Part shown: one piece after another, positions 41,330-50,722 of the stretch
Position numbering within the stretch: the stretch's first letter is position 1
Layout of the letters: every line of letters starts with the position of its first letter
DNA from: Sphingomonas sp. ID1715
GTDB lineage: Bacteria; Pseudomonadota; Alphaproteobacteria; Sphingomonadales; Sphingomonadaceae
DNA: 64,000 nt
Direction of reading: 5' to 3'
NCBI RefSeq assembly: GCF_013044515.1
Contig: NZ_JABEPR010000002.1
Location: 1 to 64,000 of the forward strand
The notes under the pieces: generated by a model
The model's input: only the letters and a program-made list of their open reading frames with translations
Databases searched by the model: none
What the model was told of the DNA's origin: nothing
Position numbers and translations under genes: made by a program

Positions 41330-41490
41330 CTTCGTCTCCTCTGCCGTGCTCTGTTCACGATCCGGCGCTGCCCGGAAAGCCCCTTGACCGAAACTATCCA
41401 CAGGCAGAGCATCGCGGCTTCGACTCACCAGACGCGAGCAGCCGCGTCTTCTTCGCGGAACTGCTCGGGCGGCAGACGAAGGAGACGATC

Positions 41491-43515
41491 ATGCCTGGTA
41501 GATCAGCTGGCACACGCGCGATCGCGCTTGTCGGGCCCGGTGGAGCTGGCAAGACCAGCCTTGCCGAGGCCCTTCTTTTTTGCAGCGGCGCGATCGACCG
41601 ACAGGGCAGCGTCGACAATGGCAACTGCGTGGGCGACAGTTCGCCCGAGGCGCGGGCGCGGCGCGGGTCGACCGAGCTCAACCTGATGCATTTCGACTAT
41701 CTCGATGACCATTTCGCGCTCGTCGACACGCCGGGATCAGTCGGCTTCGTGGCCGATGGCGCGCTGGGGCTTGCTGCCTGCGACCTCGCGGTGGTCGTGG
41801 TGGATCCGGAACAGGGCCGCGCACAACTCGCCGAGCCGACCCTCCGGCAGCTGGAAGCGATGGACATCCCGCACATGGTCTTCGTCAACAAGATCGATCA
41901 GGCGCGCGGCCGGCTCCGCGACCTGCTGGAGGTGCTGCAGCCGCTCTCGTCCAAGCCGCTGCTGGCGCGCCACATTCCGATCTGGGAAGGCGACCGCATC
42001 ACCGGCTTCGTCGATGTCGGGCTGGAGCGCGCGTTCCACTATGTGCCGGGCAAGCCATCCGAGCGTACCGAGATCCCCGCCGAGCTGATGGAGCGGGAGG
42101 TCGCCGACCGCATGCACCTGCTCGAACAGCTCGCCGATCATGACGATGCCTTGCTCGAGCAATTGCTGATGGACGAAACGCCGGACCAGAAGACGGTGCT
42201 GGCCGATCTTGCTAGAGAGACCGGCGAGCATCTCGGCGTGCCGGTCATGTTCGGTTCGGCGCTGAACGGCTTCGGCGTGCGGCGTCTGCTGAAGGCATTG
42301 CGCCATGAAGCACCCGCGCCCGAGCGTGCGGCGACGCGGCTCGGCACGGACGACGCCTGCGCCTTCGTGTTCAAGGTGTCGAACGGTAACCAGATCGGCC
42401 GGCTTGCTTATGCGCGGGTGTTCGGCGGCGGGCTTTCGGAGGGTGCGGAGCTGAAGGGCGCGCGAGGGCCGGTGCGGGTCGGCACCTTGCTCCGCATGCA
42501 GGGTGAGAAGAGCGCGAAGACCGGCAGGGCCGAACAGGGCGAAATCATCGCAATCGCCAAGCTGGAAGGTGTGCAGGCCGGCGAATGGCTGACAGGCAAG
42601 GGCCAGGCCTATGACGCGCCCGCCGTCCTGCGCCCCACCGCCAATCACGTGGTCGCGATTTCGCCGAAGAACCGCAATGACGATGTGAAGCTCTCAACCG
42701 CGCTCCATAAACTGACGGAAGAAGATGGCTCGCTCACCTGGGAGCAGGACGAGGTGCATCACGAAACCCTGCTGAAGGGCATGGGCGACGAGCATCTGAG
42801 CGTGGTGCTCGCGCGGTTGAAGCGGCGCTACGGTGTCGACGTGACCAGCCGCTCCGCGACGATCGGCTATAAGGAGTCGATCCGCCGCACGGTCACCCAG
42901 CGCGGGCGCCACAAGAAGCAATCGGGCGGGCACGGCCAATATGGCGATTGCGTGATCGAGATCCGGCCGCTGCCGCGTGGCTCCGGTTTCGTGTTCGAGG
43001 ACAGGATCACTGGCGGCGCGATCCCGCGGCAATACATCCCGGCCGTCGAGGCCGGGATCAGGGACGCGATGGCGAAGGGGCCGCTCGGCTTTCCGGTGGT
43101 GGATGTCGCAGTAACGCTCACCGACGGCAGCTTCCATTCGGTGGACAGCTCGGAACTCGCCTTCCGCACCGCCGGCCGCATGGCGATGAGCGAAGCCTTG
43201 GCGGCCGCGCAGCCCTATCTGCTCGAGCCGATCTCGAAAGTGACGATCGTGGCGCCGAACAGCGCCACGTCGAAAGTCACGTCGGCCATCTCTTCGCGGC
43301 GTGGGCAGATGCTGGGCATGGAACCCCGCGAAGGCTGGCATCGGTGGGACGTGGTCGAGGCGTTGCTACCTTCATCGGCATTGCAGGGCCTGGACGCAGA
43401 CCTGCGTTCGATGAGCCAAGGCCTGGCGAGCTACACCGCTGAGTTCGATCACCTGCAAGAAATCAGCGGCAAGCTCGCGGACGAGGTGGTGCACAAGCAG
43501 CTCGAAGCCGCTTGA
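41491..43515 (+). CDS. Elongation factor G-like GTPase (FusA paralogue)
   Basis: A 674-residue translational GTPase: P-loop LVGPGGAGKTSL, DTPG (ALVDTPGSVGF), VNKID, then domains II-V (KLSTALHKLTEEDGSLTW, LKGMGDEHLSVVL, GGHGQYGDCVIEI). The effector region is unlike canonical EF-G, and the G1 and switch sequences (STELNLMHFDYLDDHFALVDTPG) match the EF-G-like paralogues of alphaproteobacteria, whose role is not established. It is not linked to rpsL/rpsG/tuf, as true fusA would be. The ATG has AGGAG upstream. An intrinsic-type hairpin follows. Confidence 0.9.
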   Translation: MPGRSAGTRAIALVGPGGAGKTSLAEALLFCSGAIDRQGSVDNGNCVGDSSPEARARRGSTELNLMHFDYLDDHFALVDTPGSVGFVADGALGLAACDLAVVVVDPEQGRAQLAEPTLRQLEAMDIPHMVFVNKIDQARGRLRDLLEVLQPLSSKPLLARHIPIWEGDRITGFVDVGLERAFHYVPGKPSERTEIPAELMEREVADRMHLLEQLADHDDALLEQLLMDETPDQKTVLADLARETGEHLGVPVMFGSALNGFGVRRLLKALRHEAPAPERAATRLGTDDACAFVFKVSNGNQIGRLAYARVFGGGLSEGAELKGARGPVRVGTLLRMQGEKSAKTGRAEQGEIIAIAKLEGVQAGEWLTGKGQAYDAPAVLRPTANHVVAISPKNRNDDVKLSTALHKLTEEDGSLTWEQDEVHHETLLKGMGDEHLSVVLARLKRRYGVDVTSRSATIGYKESIRRTVTQRGRHKKQSGGHGQYGDCVIEIRPLPRGSGFVFEDRITGGAIPRQYIPAVEAGIRDAMAKGPLGFPVVDVAVTLTDGSFHSVDSSELAFRTAGRMAMSEALAAAQPYLLEPISKVTIVAPNSATSKVTSAISSRRGQMLGMEPREGWHRWDVVEALLPSSALQGLDADLRSMSQGLASYTAEFDHLQEISGKLADEVVHKQLEAA

Positions 43516-43525
43516 ACGCGACGCA

Positions 43526-43552
43526 ACCCTCTCCCGTGGTGCGGGAGAGGGT
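43526..43552. terminator. Hairpin terminator after the EF-G-like gene
   Basis: ACCCTCTCCCG-TGGTG-CGGGAGAGGGT, a perfect 11-bp stem, lies between convergent genes (EF-G-like plus strand, glycine-zipper protein minus strand). It lacks a clear T-run and is similar to common GC-rich extragenic palindromes. Confidence 0.6.
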
Positions 43553-43560
43553 CACTCGTC

Positions 43561-43878
43561 TTAGCGGTAGCAGTTGCGGGTCTGGCGGCTCCGCTGGACC
43601 TCGCGGCCGAGCAGGGCACCGCCGGCGGCGCCGAGCACCGTGCCGAGCGTCTGGTTACGGCCGCCGTCGAGCGAACGACCGAGGAGCGCGCCGGCGGCAC
43701 CGCCGACGATCAGGCCGGTCGTGCCATTGCCGCGGCGGCAATTATAATAGCGCGGCTGCGCATAATAGGTGCGCCCGTCGCGGGCGTAATAACGCTGCGC
43801 CTGCGCCGGCGCTTCGAGTACGACACTCGCGGGAACCGCGGTGCCGGCAACGGCCAGAGCCATCATGAGCTTACGCAT
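43561..43878 (-). CDS. Glycine-zipper 2TM domain exported protein (105 aa)
   Basis: Signal peptide MRKLMMALAVAGTAVPASVVLEAPAQA, a Tyr/Arg-rich stretch (RYYARDGRTYYAQPRYYNCRRG), then a glycine zipper of two helices (GLIVGGAAGALLGRSL and LGTVLGAAGGALLGREV). This domain occurs in outer-membrane or periplasmic stress proteins such as the SlyB/Rick_17kDa type. Two cysteines (YYNCRRG, RNCYR) may pair. The ATG at 43878 has GAGGGAG eight bases upstream. Confidence 0.82.
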   Translation of the reverse strand: MRKLMMALAVAGTAVPASVVLEAPAQAQRYYARDGRTYYAQPRYYNCRRGNGTTGLIVGGAAGALLGRSLDGGRNQTLGTVLGAAGGALLGREVQRSRQTRNCYR

Positions 43879-44018
43879 AATCTTTACTCCCTCTCGCGAA
43901 CTCACGAATCGCTTTTGCCACCGCCAGCCTGAACCGATTCCGAGCGGCTCGTTCATGGGAGAGCAGGATTGGTTACGCTGGTGACGCGGGGCCGAAGGCG
44001 CGCTATGGGACGGCTTTA

Positions 44019-44975
44019 ATGCCAGACGCGCTGATGTTTCCCCACCGGCACCTGCTCGGGATTGCCGGCCTCCAGCCGCACGAGATCGCGTTCCTGCTCG
44101 ACGAGGCTGAGCAGTGGGTGGAGCTTAACCGCACCACCGAAAAGCGCGACGATCGACTGCGCAGCCTGACGCTGATCAATGCCTTTTTCGAGAACTCGAC
44201 GCGGACGCTGCTGAGTTTCGAGATTGCCGGCAAGCGGCTGGGCGCGGACGTCGTCAACATGCACGCGGCGCAATCGAGCGTGAAAAAGGGCGAGACGCTC
44301 ATCGATACGGCGATGACGCTGAATGCCATGCGCGCCGATGTGATGGTCATCCGCCACGCCAGCTCCGGCGCGGTGCAGCTGATCGCCGACAAGGTCGACT
44401 GCCCGGTGCTGAACGCCGGCGACGGGCGGCACGAACATCCGACCCAGGCGCTGCTCGATGCCCTGACGATCCGCCGGCGCAAGGGCGATATCCACGGCCT
44501 GACAATCGCGATCTGCGGCGATGTGCTGCACAGCCGGGTCGCGCGGTCGAACATCCTCGCCCTCACCTCTCTCGGTGCTGATGTCCGGGTCGTCGGCCCG
44601 CCGACCTTGATCCCGGCCGAGGTCGAGCGGATGCGGGTGCGCTGCTTCACCGATTTTGAACGTGGGCTGGATGACGCGGACGTGGTCATGATGCTGCGGC
44701 TGCAGACCGAGCGGATGACCGGCGGCTTCGTGCCCTCGCTGCGCGAATATCACCAGTTCTGGGGTCTCACTCCGGAAAGACTCGCGCGCGCCAAGCCGGA
44801 CGCGCTTGTCATGCATCCCGGCCCGATGAACCGGGGCGTCGAGATCGCCTCCAGCGTCGCCGACCATCCGCAGCGGTCGGCAATCACCGAGCAGGTGGAG
44901 ATGGGCGTCGCCGTGCGAATGGCCTGTCTCGACGTGCTCACGCGCAAACGCCGCGGCGTGGAGGGCTGGGCATGA
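44019..44975 (+). CDS. pyrB: Aspartate carbamoyltransferase catalytic subunit
   Basis: The second step of pyrimidine synthesis: carbamoyl phosphate plus aspartate gives carbamoyl-aspartate. The 318-residue protein has the carbamoyl-phosphate motif [13 protein letters not shown], Lys in [24 protein letters not shown] and [13 protein letters not shown]. The ATG at 44019 follows a divergent spacer. It overlaps the following dihydroorotase-like gene by four bases (ATGA). That partner lacks metal ligands, so the pair looks like the Pseudomonas-type PyrB/PyrC' complex, in which the inactive subunit is needed for assembly. Confidence 0.96.
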   Translation: MPDALMFPHRHLLGIAGLQPHEIAFLLDEAEQWVELNRTTEKRDDRLRSLTLINAFFENSTRTLLSFEIAGKRLGADVVNMHAAQSSVKKGETLIDTAMTLNAMRADVMVIRHASSGAVQLIADKVDCPVLNAGDGRHEHPTQALLDALTIRRRKGDIHGLTIAICGDVLHSRVARSNILALTSLGADVRVVGPPTLIPAEVERMRVRCFTDFERGLDDADVVMMLRLQTERMTGGFVPSLREYHQFWGLTPERLARAKPDALVMHPGPMNRGVEIASSVADHPQRSAITEQVEMGVAVRMACLDVLTRKRRGVEGWA

Positions 44976-46174
44976 AGCTCTTCACCAACGTCCGCCTGCC
45001 GGACGGAAGCGCAAGCCACGTCCTGATCGACGGCGAGAGGATCGCCGGTATCGGCGGGAACGCTCCCCCCGAAGCCGAGACGGTCGATGGCCGCGGCGCA
45101 CTGCTCGCGCCTGCCATCGTCGATCTGGGCGTGTTCCGCGTCGATGGACCTGCCTTCCGTTTCGGCGGCATCGCACGGGCCGCGCTCATGCCGGACCAGT
45201 CGCCGCCCTTGGACGATCCGGGCTTAATCCAGCGCGCCGCCTATTCCGGCAAGCCGGACATCTGGGTCCATCCGCTCGCCGCCGCCACGCGCGGACTGGA
45301 TGGCAGAGAGCTGGCGGAGTTCGGTTTGATGAAGGCGGCGGGGGCGAAAGCCGTTGCGACCGGGCGCTCGTGGATTTCCAACTCCGGCGTGATGCATCGT
45401 GCGCTGAGCTATGCCGCGGCGTTCGACCTGACGGTCATTACCCATTCCGAGGACAGCGGATTGACCGCCGACGCGGTGGCGACGGCCGGCGAGACGGCGA
45501 CTCGGCTTGGGCTCCCCTCCGCTCCTGCCAGGGCCGAAGCGATGGCGGTTGCCCGCGATCTGATGCTGGTCGAAGAAACCGGCGCTCGGCTCCACTTCCG
45601 CCAGGTGACCACGCGCGCGGCGCTGGATCTGATCCGGGCAGCGAAGTCACGCGGCCTGCCGGTCACCTGCGGGATCACGCCCGCGCATCTGTTCCTGTCC
45701 GACAATGCCGTCGCCGACTTCCGCACGTTCGCGCATCTGTCGCCGCCGCTGCGATCGGAAGACGATCGACAGGCGGCCATCGAAGCGGTGGGCGATGGCA
45801 CGATCGACCTGCTCTCGTCGGGTCATGATCCGCGTGGGCCCGAGGACAAGCGCCTGCCCTTTGCCGATGCGGCGCCGGGCGCGGCAGGCGCTGAAACCTT
45901 GCTGGCCCTGTCGTTGAACCTGGTGCGGGATGGCGTGATCGGGCTGGAGCGGCTGTTCGAACTGCTCGCGGCCAACCCGTCCCGCATCCTCGGCCTCGAT
46001 GGCGGGCGACTGGAAGTCGGGGCGCCAGCCGACCTGATCCTGGTCGATCCCGAAGCGCCGTGGCGCGTCGATTCGGACAAGATGCGCGCCGCTGCCGGCA
46101 ACACGCCGTTCGACAAACTGCCGGTGCAGGGCCGCGTGCTCCGCCTGTTCAAGGGCGGGCGCGAGATTCTTTAG
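44972..46174 (+). CDS. Dihydroorotase-like protein lacking metal ligands (PyrC' type)
   Basis: A 400-residue amidohydrolase-fold protein homologous to class I dihydroorotases ([73 protein letters not shown]). The metal-binding DxHxH near residue 51 is DLGVFR, so both histidines are missing; TPHHL is TPAHL and the usual TDHAPH is SGHDPRG. It should therefore be inactive. Similar PyrC' proteins in pseudomonads form a stable complex with PyrB. Its start overlaps pyrB. A functional dihydroorotase is expected elsewhere in the genome. Confidence 0.9.
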   Translation: MKLFTNVRLPDGSASHVLIDGERIAGIGGNAPPEAETVDGRGALLAPAIVDLGVFRVDGPAFRFGGIARAALMPDQSPPLDDPGLIQRAAYSGKPDIWVHPLAAATRGLDGRELAEFGLMKAAGAKAVATGRSWISNSGVMHRALSYAAAFDLTVITHSEDSGLTADAVATAGETATRLGLPSAPARAEAMAVARDLMLVEETGARLHFRQVTTRAALDLIRAAKSRGLPVTCGITPAHLFLSDNAVADFRTFAHLSPPLRSEDDRQAAIEAVGDGTIDLLSSGHDPRGPEDKRLPFADAAPGAAGAETLLALSLNLVRDGVIGLERLFELLAANPSRILGLDGGRLEVGAPADLILVDPEAPWRVDSDKMRAAAGNTPFDKLPVQGRVLRLFKGGREIL

Positions 46175-47418
46175 CGGGCAGCGAGCCGGGTCATGCCGCT
46201 CCGCCGCGCCCATTGCAGCGGCGCGTCACCGGCAATCTCGCGGACGAAGCACTGGCCGCCGCGCGTGCGCAGCTCTTCGCAGAAGCTGACGGCGGTCGTG
46301 CGCGTGGCGAACCCGCTCACCGACAGGCGGTGGAAAGTCGCGCCATTCTTCACGACCGTGGTCGTCGACGGCGAGAGGTTGCGCAGCAGGCCGATGCGGC
46401 TGCTCATCCGGTTCCACGCGGATTCGGCCACCGGCGCACTGTCGAACGCGCCAAGCTGGACGACGAAACGTCCGCCGGCCGGCAGTTCGAAGGTTGCGGG
46501 GCGCAGGCGAGCCGGACGCGGAGCAGGCTTGTAAGCGGCCTGCACGACCGGCGATGCGAGCTGTTGCACGATCTCGTTGCGCGCAGCGAACTGAATCGCC
46601 GGCGATGCTGCTGGCGCTGGTGCGGCCTCGGCCTGCATGGCTGCCGTCTCGACTTGCGCGGGTGCCGCCTCGCTCATCTTGACCGGCGGCGGCGGCGCGA
46701 CTTCGGCGAGCTGCACTTCCGGCTTCGAGGCAAGCGCGAGCCGCTCCGGCTGGCCGGCGTCGGGACCCGGTGCTACACCCAGCAGCGACGCGACCTGCGC
46801 GGAAGCCTGCTGCTCACGCGTGAAGCGCGACCATTCCATGATACGCTGCGCAAGGGTGGCGGGATCGAGATCGTAGGCTGCCATCAGCTGCGCTTCGGCC
46901 CAACGGCCGGCAAGCGCATAGGAGAGTGCCAGATTCTGCCGGGTCTTGGCATCGGCGCCGCCGCCGCGCACCTCGGCTTCGAGTACCTGCACGCCTTCGG
47001 CCGGGTTGCCCGCGAGCGCCAGGGCGAGCCCGCGATCGCTCGGAGCGATTGCGGAACCGTGACGCGCAAGCACGGCGCTCGCGACCTCCCGTTCGCCGAG
47101 ACCGATGCGAGTCAGCGCCAGGCTCAGCGCCGCACTTCCGCGGCTGCCGTCCAGGGCAAGGGCGTCGGCGAAGCTTGTCGCCGCCGAGCGATAGCGGCCG
47201 GCCGCAAGGTAGGAGCGACCGAGCAGCATGCGGTAGCCGGCGTCTTGCGGCGCGGCAGCGACGGCGGCTTCGGCAGCTTCAACCGCCACCGCGACCTTCT
47301 GCTTGGCAAGCGCCTTTTCGGCGATCTGGGCCTGCTTGAAGGCAGGCGGAGCCGCAGCGGTGATGCTCGCCAGCACGAGCGCAGACACCGTAGCCTTGAC
47401 CAACATGTTGCGACGCAT
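46171..47418 (-). CDS. Exported TPR protein with C-terminal SPOR domain
   Basis: About 415 residues: signal peptide (MLVKATVSALVLASITAAAPPA), TPR-type helices (about 25-190: YRMLLGRSYLAAGRYRSAATSFADAL, RGLALALAGNPAEGVQVLEAEV), a long Pro/Ala-rich linker and a C-terminal SPOR domain (about 340-405: GRFVVQLGAFDSAPVAESAWNRM ... TFHRLSVSGFATRTTAVSFCEEL). SPOR domains bind denuded septal peptidoglycan, so a division-site role is likely. It is the last of a ParA - small protein - SPOR operon and overlaps the convergent pyrC-like gene by four bases. Confidence 0.87.
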   Translation of the reverse strand: MRRNMLVKATVSALVLASITAAAPPAFKQAQIAEKALAKQKVAVAVEAAEAAVAAAPQDAGYRMLLGRSYLAAGRYRSAATSFADALALDGSRGSAALSLALTRIGLGEREVASAVLARHGSAIAPSDRGLALALAGNPAEGVQVLEAEVRGGGADAKTRQNLALSYALAGRWAEAQLMAAYDLDPATLAQRIMEWSRFTREQQASAQVASLLGVAPGPDAGQPERLALASKPEVQLAEVAPPPPVKMSEAAPAQVETAAMQAEAAPAPAASPAIQFAARNEIVQQLASPVVQAAYKPAPRPARLRPATFELPAGGRFVVQLGAFDSAPVAESAWNRMSSRIGLLRNLSPSTTTVVKNGATFHRLSVSGFATRTTAVSFCEELRTRGGQCFVREIAGDAPLQWARRSGMTRLAAR

Positions 47419-47420
47419 GG

Positions 47421-47855
47421 CTAGTTTCCCTTCGATCGCGATTTTGCCTGGGCGACCAGTTCGTCCAGCTCCGGCATGCCGGCGAGCAGCGCGTCCAGCG
47501 CTTCGGTGACGAGCTGCTGCGAAGAACGGTGGCGCACCGCCGAAGCGAGGCGCAGGCGCAAATGCCGGTCGCCATCGAGCCGCAGCGTGAACGCCGCCTT
47601 GTCGCGAGCCGTACCCGGCGCGGCGCGCGGCGTTGCTTCGACATTGGCCAGGCGAACCGCCAGGTCTTCCTGCTGACGCACCACCACTGGCGGCTCGGCC
47701 ACTGGCTGGGGCGCATCGAAGCCCATATCGTTCCAGCCGAGATCTTCCTGGCGATGGCCAAAGCCGGCAAAGCCCTGCGGGCGCATCGCCGGCTTCGCGG
47801 TCCCCTTGCGAGCGAGGAGGCCGGAGGTGAGCGATGCGAGCGGCTTGGCGTTCAT
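47421..47855 (-). CDS. Probable ribbon-helix-helix-type DNA-binding partner of ParA (144 aa)
   Basis: The C-terminal half contains AAFTLRLDGDRHLRLRLASAVRHRSSQQLVTEALDALL, a beta strand followed by two helices as in ribbon-helix-helix proteins such as ParB-like or antitoxin-type partners. The N-terminal half is low-complexity and Pro/Gln/Gly-rich. It lies 11 bases after the ParA gene and two bases before the SPOR protein gene, so it may link ParA to DNA or to the envelope. The fold assignment is from pattern only. The ATG at 47855 is used. Confidence 0.7.
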   Translation of the reverse strand: MNAKPLASLTSGLLARKGTAKPAMRPQGFAGFGHRQEDLGWNDMGFDAPQPVAEPPVVVRQQEDLAVRLANVEATPRAAPGTARDKAAFTLRLDGDRHLRLRLASAVRHRSSQQLVTEALDALLAGMPELDELVAQAKSRSKGN

Positions 47856-47866
47856 GCCCCCGCCCC

Positions 47867-48586
47867 TCACTGGCCAACCACCCGCCGGCCGAAGCCGGGC
47901 ACGGGTCGCGGCGCGGCCGCCATGTGCGGCTGCACGCCGGGCACGTTGAAGACGGTGCGGCGAAAATTCTTTTCCAGCCGGTCGGCGACATAGGTCCAGA
48001 GATTCGTGATCTCAGAGGCGGACTTGCCCTTGGGATCGGTTTCCATCACCGTCCGGCCGTCGATCATCGAAGCGGCGAAGTCGGTACGCTGGTGGATGGT
48101 GACCGGCGCGACGGTGCCGTGCTGCGACAGCGCGACGGCGGCTTCGGCGGTGATCTTGGCCTTTGGCGTCGCCGCATTGACGACGAAGATCAGCGGCTTG
48201 GCCGCGCGATCGCACAAATCGACGGTGGCGCCGACCGCGCGCAGGTCGTGCGGGCTCGGGCGAGTCGGGATGACGATCAGCTCGGCGACCTGGATCACGC
48301 TCTGGATCGCCATGGTGATCGCGGGCGGCGTGTCGATGACCGCGAGCTTGAAGCCCTGCTGGCGCAGCAGGTCAAGGTCGCTGGCCAGGCGCGCAACCGT
48401 GGTCTGGGCAAAGGCCGGATATTCGTCCTGCCGTTCGTTCCACCAGTCGGCGAGCGAGCCCTGCGGATCGATATCGATCAGCACGACAGGGCCGGCCCCG
48501 GCCCGCTGGGCCTGGACGGCGAGGTGGCCGGAGAGCGTGGTCTTGCCCGATCCGCCTTTTTGCGATGCCATTGCGAGTACGCGCAT
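47867..48586 (-). CDS. ParA/Soj family ATPase
   Basis: A 239-residue deviant Walker A ATPase: MASQKGGSGKTTLSGHLA (signature Lys included), VLIDIDPQGSLADWW, LAVIDTPP and VVNAATPKA. Family members position DNA or protein cargoes by ATP-dependent dimerisation. This one is not next to parB/gidAB and has a ribbon-helix-helix-like partner and a SPOR protein downstream, which suggests an orphan positioning system tied to the cell envelope rather than chromosomal parABS. The start is the ATG at 48586. Confidence 0.9.
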   Translation of the reverse strand: MRVLAMASQKGGSGKTTLSGHLAVQAQRAGAGPVVLIDIDPQGSLADWWNERQDEYPAFAQTTVARLASDLDLLRQQGFKLAVIDTPPAITMAIQSVIQVAELIVIPTRPSPHDLRAVGATVDLCDRAAKPLIFVVNAATPKAKITAEAAVALSQHGTVAPVTIHQRTDFAASMIDGRTVMETDPKGKSASEITNLWTYVADRLEKNFRRTVFNVPGVQPHMAAAPRPVPGFGRRVVGQ

Positions 48587-48695
48587 AGCTTCCCTTTTTG
48601 GGTGTGGCTTTCAGCCGCGAAATCGCACGCCAGACGCTAAGATCGGGTTAAGTCCATCTTGCGGGCGGCTTCGCGTCCCGCTCTAAGCTCCATCG

Positions 48696-49868
48696 ATGCT
48701 GACCCAGGCCGAAGCCGACCAGATCGTGCGGGAGGGCGTCGCCGCGATGCAGCGCGGTGCGCCAAGCGAGGCGCGCCGGCTGTTCGAGCAGGTCGCCGAT
48801 GCCGCCAGCGGCGTAGCCGCGCCCTGGCTGCTCATCGCCCAGGCATGCCGCGCCGAACGCGACGAAGCGGGCGAACGCGCTGCCCTCGACCGGCTCTTGG
48901 CCGAGCAGCCGCGGCATCTGCGTGGGCTGGTCATGAAGGGTGACCTGCTTGGACGGCAGGGCGACACGCGCGCGGCGCACAGCTTCTACATGCTATCGCT
49001 GAAAGTCGCGGAGACGGTTAGCGATGTGCCCCCCGGCTTGAGAGCGGAGTTGCAGCGCGTTGCCGCCGAGCTGGAGCGCGGCAAGGGCGACTATCGGGCC
49101 CACCTGGAAGATGCCTTGGCACGCGGCGGCTGGACCGCCACGCGGCTCAGTCAGCGGGTGCGTGACGCGATCGCGCTCGCCAATGGCGAGAAGCAGCTGT
49201 TCCTGCAGGAGCCGACCACCTTCTACTTCCCCGGCCTTCCGCAGATCCAATTCTACGAACGAGACGCGTTCGACTGGGTGCCATCGCTCGAGGCGCAGAC
49301 GGGCGCTATCCGCGCCGAACTCGATGCCGTGCTCGCCAGGACCCATGATTTCCCGCCCTATGTCGATGACGACGAGAATCGTCCGGGCAAGGTGCACAAT
49401 CTGGTCCGCAACCGTGACTGGGGTGCCTTTCACCTGCTAAGGGGCGAACCGGTCGAACCCAATGCCTCGCTCTGCCCGGTGACCATGGCCGCCCAGAAGG
49501 CGGTCCCGCAGCCGGTCATTCGCGGGCGCTCGCCAATGGCACTGTTCTCGCTGCTCAAGCCCGGCACGCACATCTTCCCGCACAACGGCATGCTCAACAC
49601 GCGGCTGATCTGCCACTTGCCTCTCATCGTGCCGGATGGCTGCCGCTTCCGCGTCGGCAATGAAGTTCGAGCCTGGGAAGAAGGCAAGTTGCTGATCTTC
49701 GACGATTCAATCGAGCATGAAGCCTGGAATGACGGCGTATCCCGCCGTGTCGTCCTGCTGTTCGAGATTTGGCGGCCGGAAATTCCCGAAGAGGAGCGGG
49801 CCGCCCTCACGACCCTGTTCGAAGCCATCGACGAGTTCCGGGGCGAACCGCTCGACACCAGCGGCTAA
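48696..49868 (+). CDS. Aspartyl/asparaginyl beta-hydroxylase-family dioxygenase with TPR-like N-terminus
   Basis: A 390-residue protein: helical repeat region (about 1-130) and a C-terminal Fe(II)/2-oxoglutarate dioxygenase domain. The probable iron ligands are His in PGTHIFPHNGMLNTRLICHLPL and His in LLIFDDSIEHEAWNDG, with Arg in RRVVLLFEIWRPEI for 2-oxoglutarate. This family hydroxylates Asp/Asn side chains in proteins or lipids (as in LpxO). It is divergent from parA. The substrate is not inferable; the TPR part may recruit a protein partner. Confidence 0.88.
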   Translation: MLTQAEADQIVREGVAAMQRGAPSEARRLFEQVADAASGVAAPWLLIAQACRAERDEAGERAALDRLLAEQPRHLRGLVMKGDLLGRQGDTRAAHSFYMLSLKVAETVSDVPPGLRAELQRVAAELERGKGDYRAHLEDALARGGWTATRLSQRVRDAIALANGEKQLFLQEPTTFYFPGLPQIQFYERDAFDWVPSLEAQTGAIRAELDAVLARTHDFPPYVDDDENRPGKVHNLVRNRDWGAFHLLRGEPVEPNASLCPVTMAAQKAVPQPVIRGRSPMALFSLLKPGTHIFPHNGMLNTRLICHLPLIVPDGCRFRVGNEVRAWEEGKLLIFDDSIEHEAWNDGVSRRVVLLFEIWRPEIPEEERAALTTLFEAIDEFRGEPLDTSG

Positions 49869-49885
49869 GGGTTGCGCCGCGTCGT

Positions 49886-50722
49886 TCAGTTCCGCCAGTC
49901 TGCCGGCGCTATGCCGAGCCCGTGCAACACCACGCTCAGATCACCGAACCTCACGGCCGCGCCCGCGGCTCCCACGACTTTCGGCTTGCCGTGATAGGCG
50001 ATGCCAAGGCCCGCCGCCTGCAGCATCGGGATATCGTTGGCGCCGTCACCGATCGCGATCGTCGCCGCAGTATCGAAGCCTTTTCCGATCAACGCCGCGC
50101 GTTTCTCCTCGGCGCCCAGAATGGGCTCCGCAACGGTGCCGTCGAGCTTGCCGCCCGAGACGCCCAGCACATTGGCACGCGCCTCGTCGAAGCCGATCTC
50201 TGCGGCGACCCGATCAGCGAAATAGGTGAAGCCGCCGGAGACGAGCAGTGTCCAGGCGCCGAGCGACTTGAGTGTTTGGATCAGTGTCCGTGCGCCGGGC
50301 ATGATCCGCACCCGCTCCTCATAGCAGCGCGCGAGGACCGACACATCCAAGCCCTTGAGCAGGGCGACGCGCGCGCGAAGCGAGCCGGCAAAGTCCAGTT
50401 CGCCCCGCATCGCCCGCTCGGTAATCTCGGCGACCTGCGGCTTGACCCCGGCATAGTCGGCGAGTTCGTCGATGCATTCGACGGTGATCATCGTCGAATC
50501 CATGTCGGCAACCAGCATGCGGGGTATCGGTGCGTCGATAGGCCGCACGAACACGTCGGCCGGGAGCTGTTCGAGAGCGCGGCGGGCCATTGCCGGATCG
50601 CCAGCGAAGCGCAGGCGGAAGACAGTGTCGGCCACCTGCTCTGCCGATGCGGCAGCCGGCAGCACTTCGATAAGTGACTGCTTCGTTAACCGCTCTGCTG
50701 CTACAACCGTCGCGATGAACAC
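49886..50722 (-). CDS. serB: Phosphoserine phosphatase
   Basis: The last step of serine synthesis. A 278-residue HAD-superfamily protein: DxDST in LVADMDSTMITVECIDELA (nucleophile Asp), SGGFTYFADRVA, and GDGANDIPMLQAAGLGIAYHGKP. An N-terminal segment of about 80 residues corresponds to the regulatory part of SerB. The GTG at 50722 gives the usual VFIATVV start; this start codon overlaps the divergent miaA start by eight bases, so each promoter must lie within the other gene. Confidence 0.93.
   Translation of the reverse strand: MFIATVVAAERLTKQSLIEVLPAAASAEQVADTVFRLRFAGDPAMARRALEQLPADVFVRPIDAPIPRMLVADMDSTMITVECIDELADYAGVKPQVAEITERAMRGELDFAGSLRARVALLKGLDVSVLARCYEERVRIMPGARTLIQTLKSLGAWTLLVSGGFTYFADRVAAEIGFDEARANVLGVSGGKLDGTVAEPILGAEEKRAALIGKGFDTAATIAIGDGANDIPMLQAAGLGIAYHGKPKVVGAAGAAVRFGDLSVVLHGLGIAPADWRN

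Noticed and set aside
43561-44018. Terminator-like GC palindromes as evidence of a mobile element beside pyrB
   Set aside because: They are short hairpins at gene ends without target duplications or transposase; ordinary terminators explain them.
49436-49475. GEPVEP-coding segment in the aspartyl-hydroxylase gene as another in-frame repeat
   Set aside because: The GEPV motif is natural in this protein family at that position and no inverted partner is present nearby.
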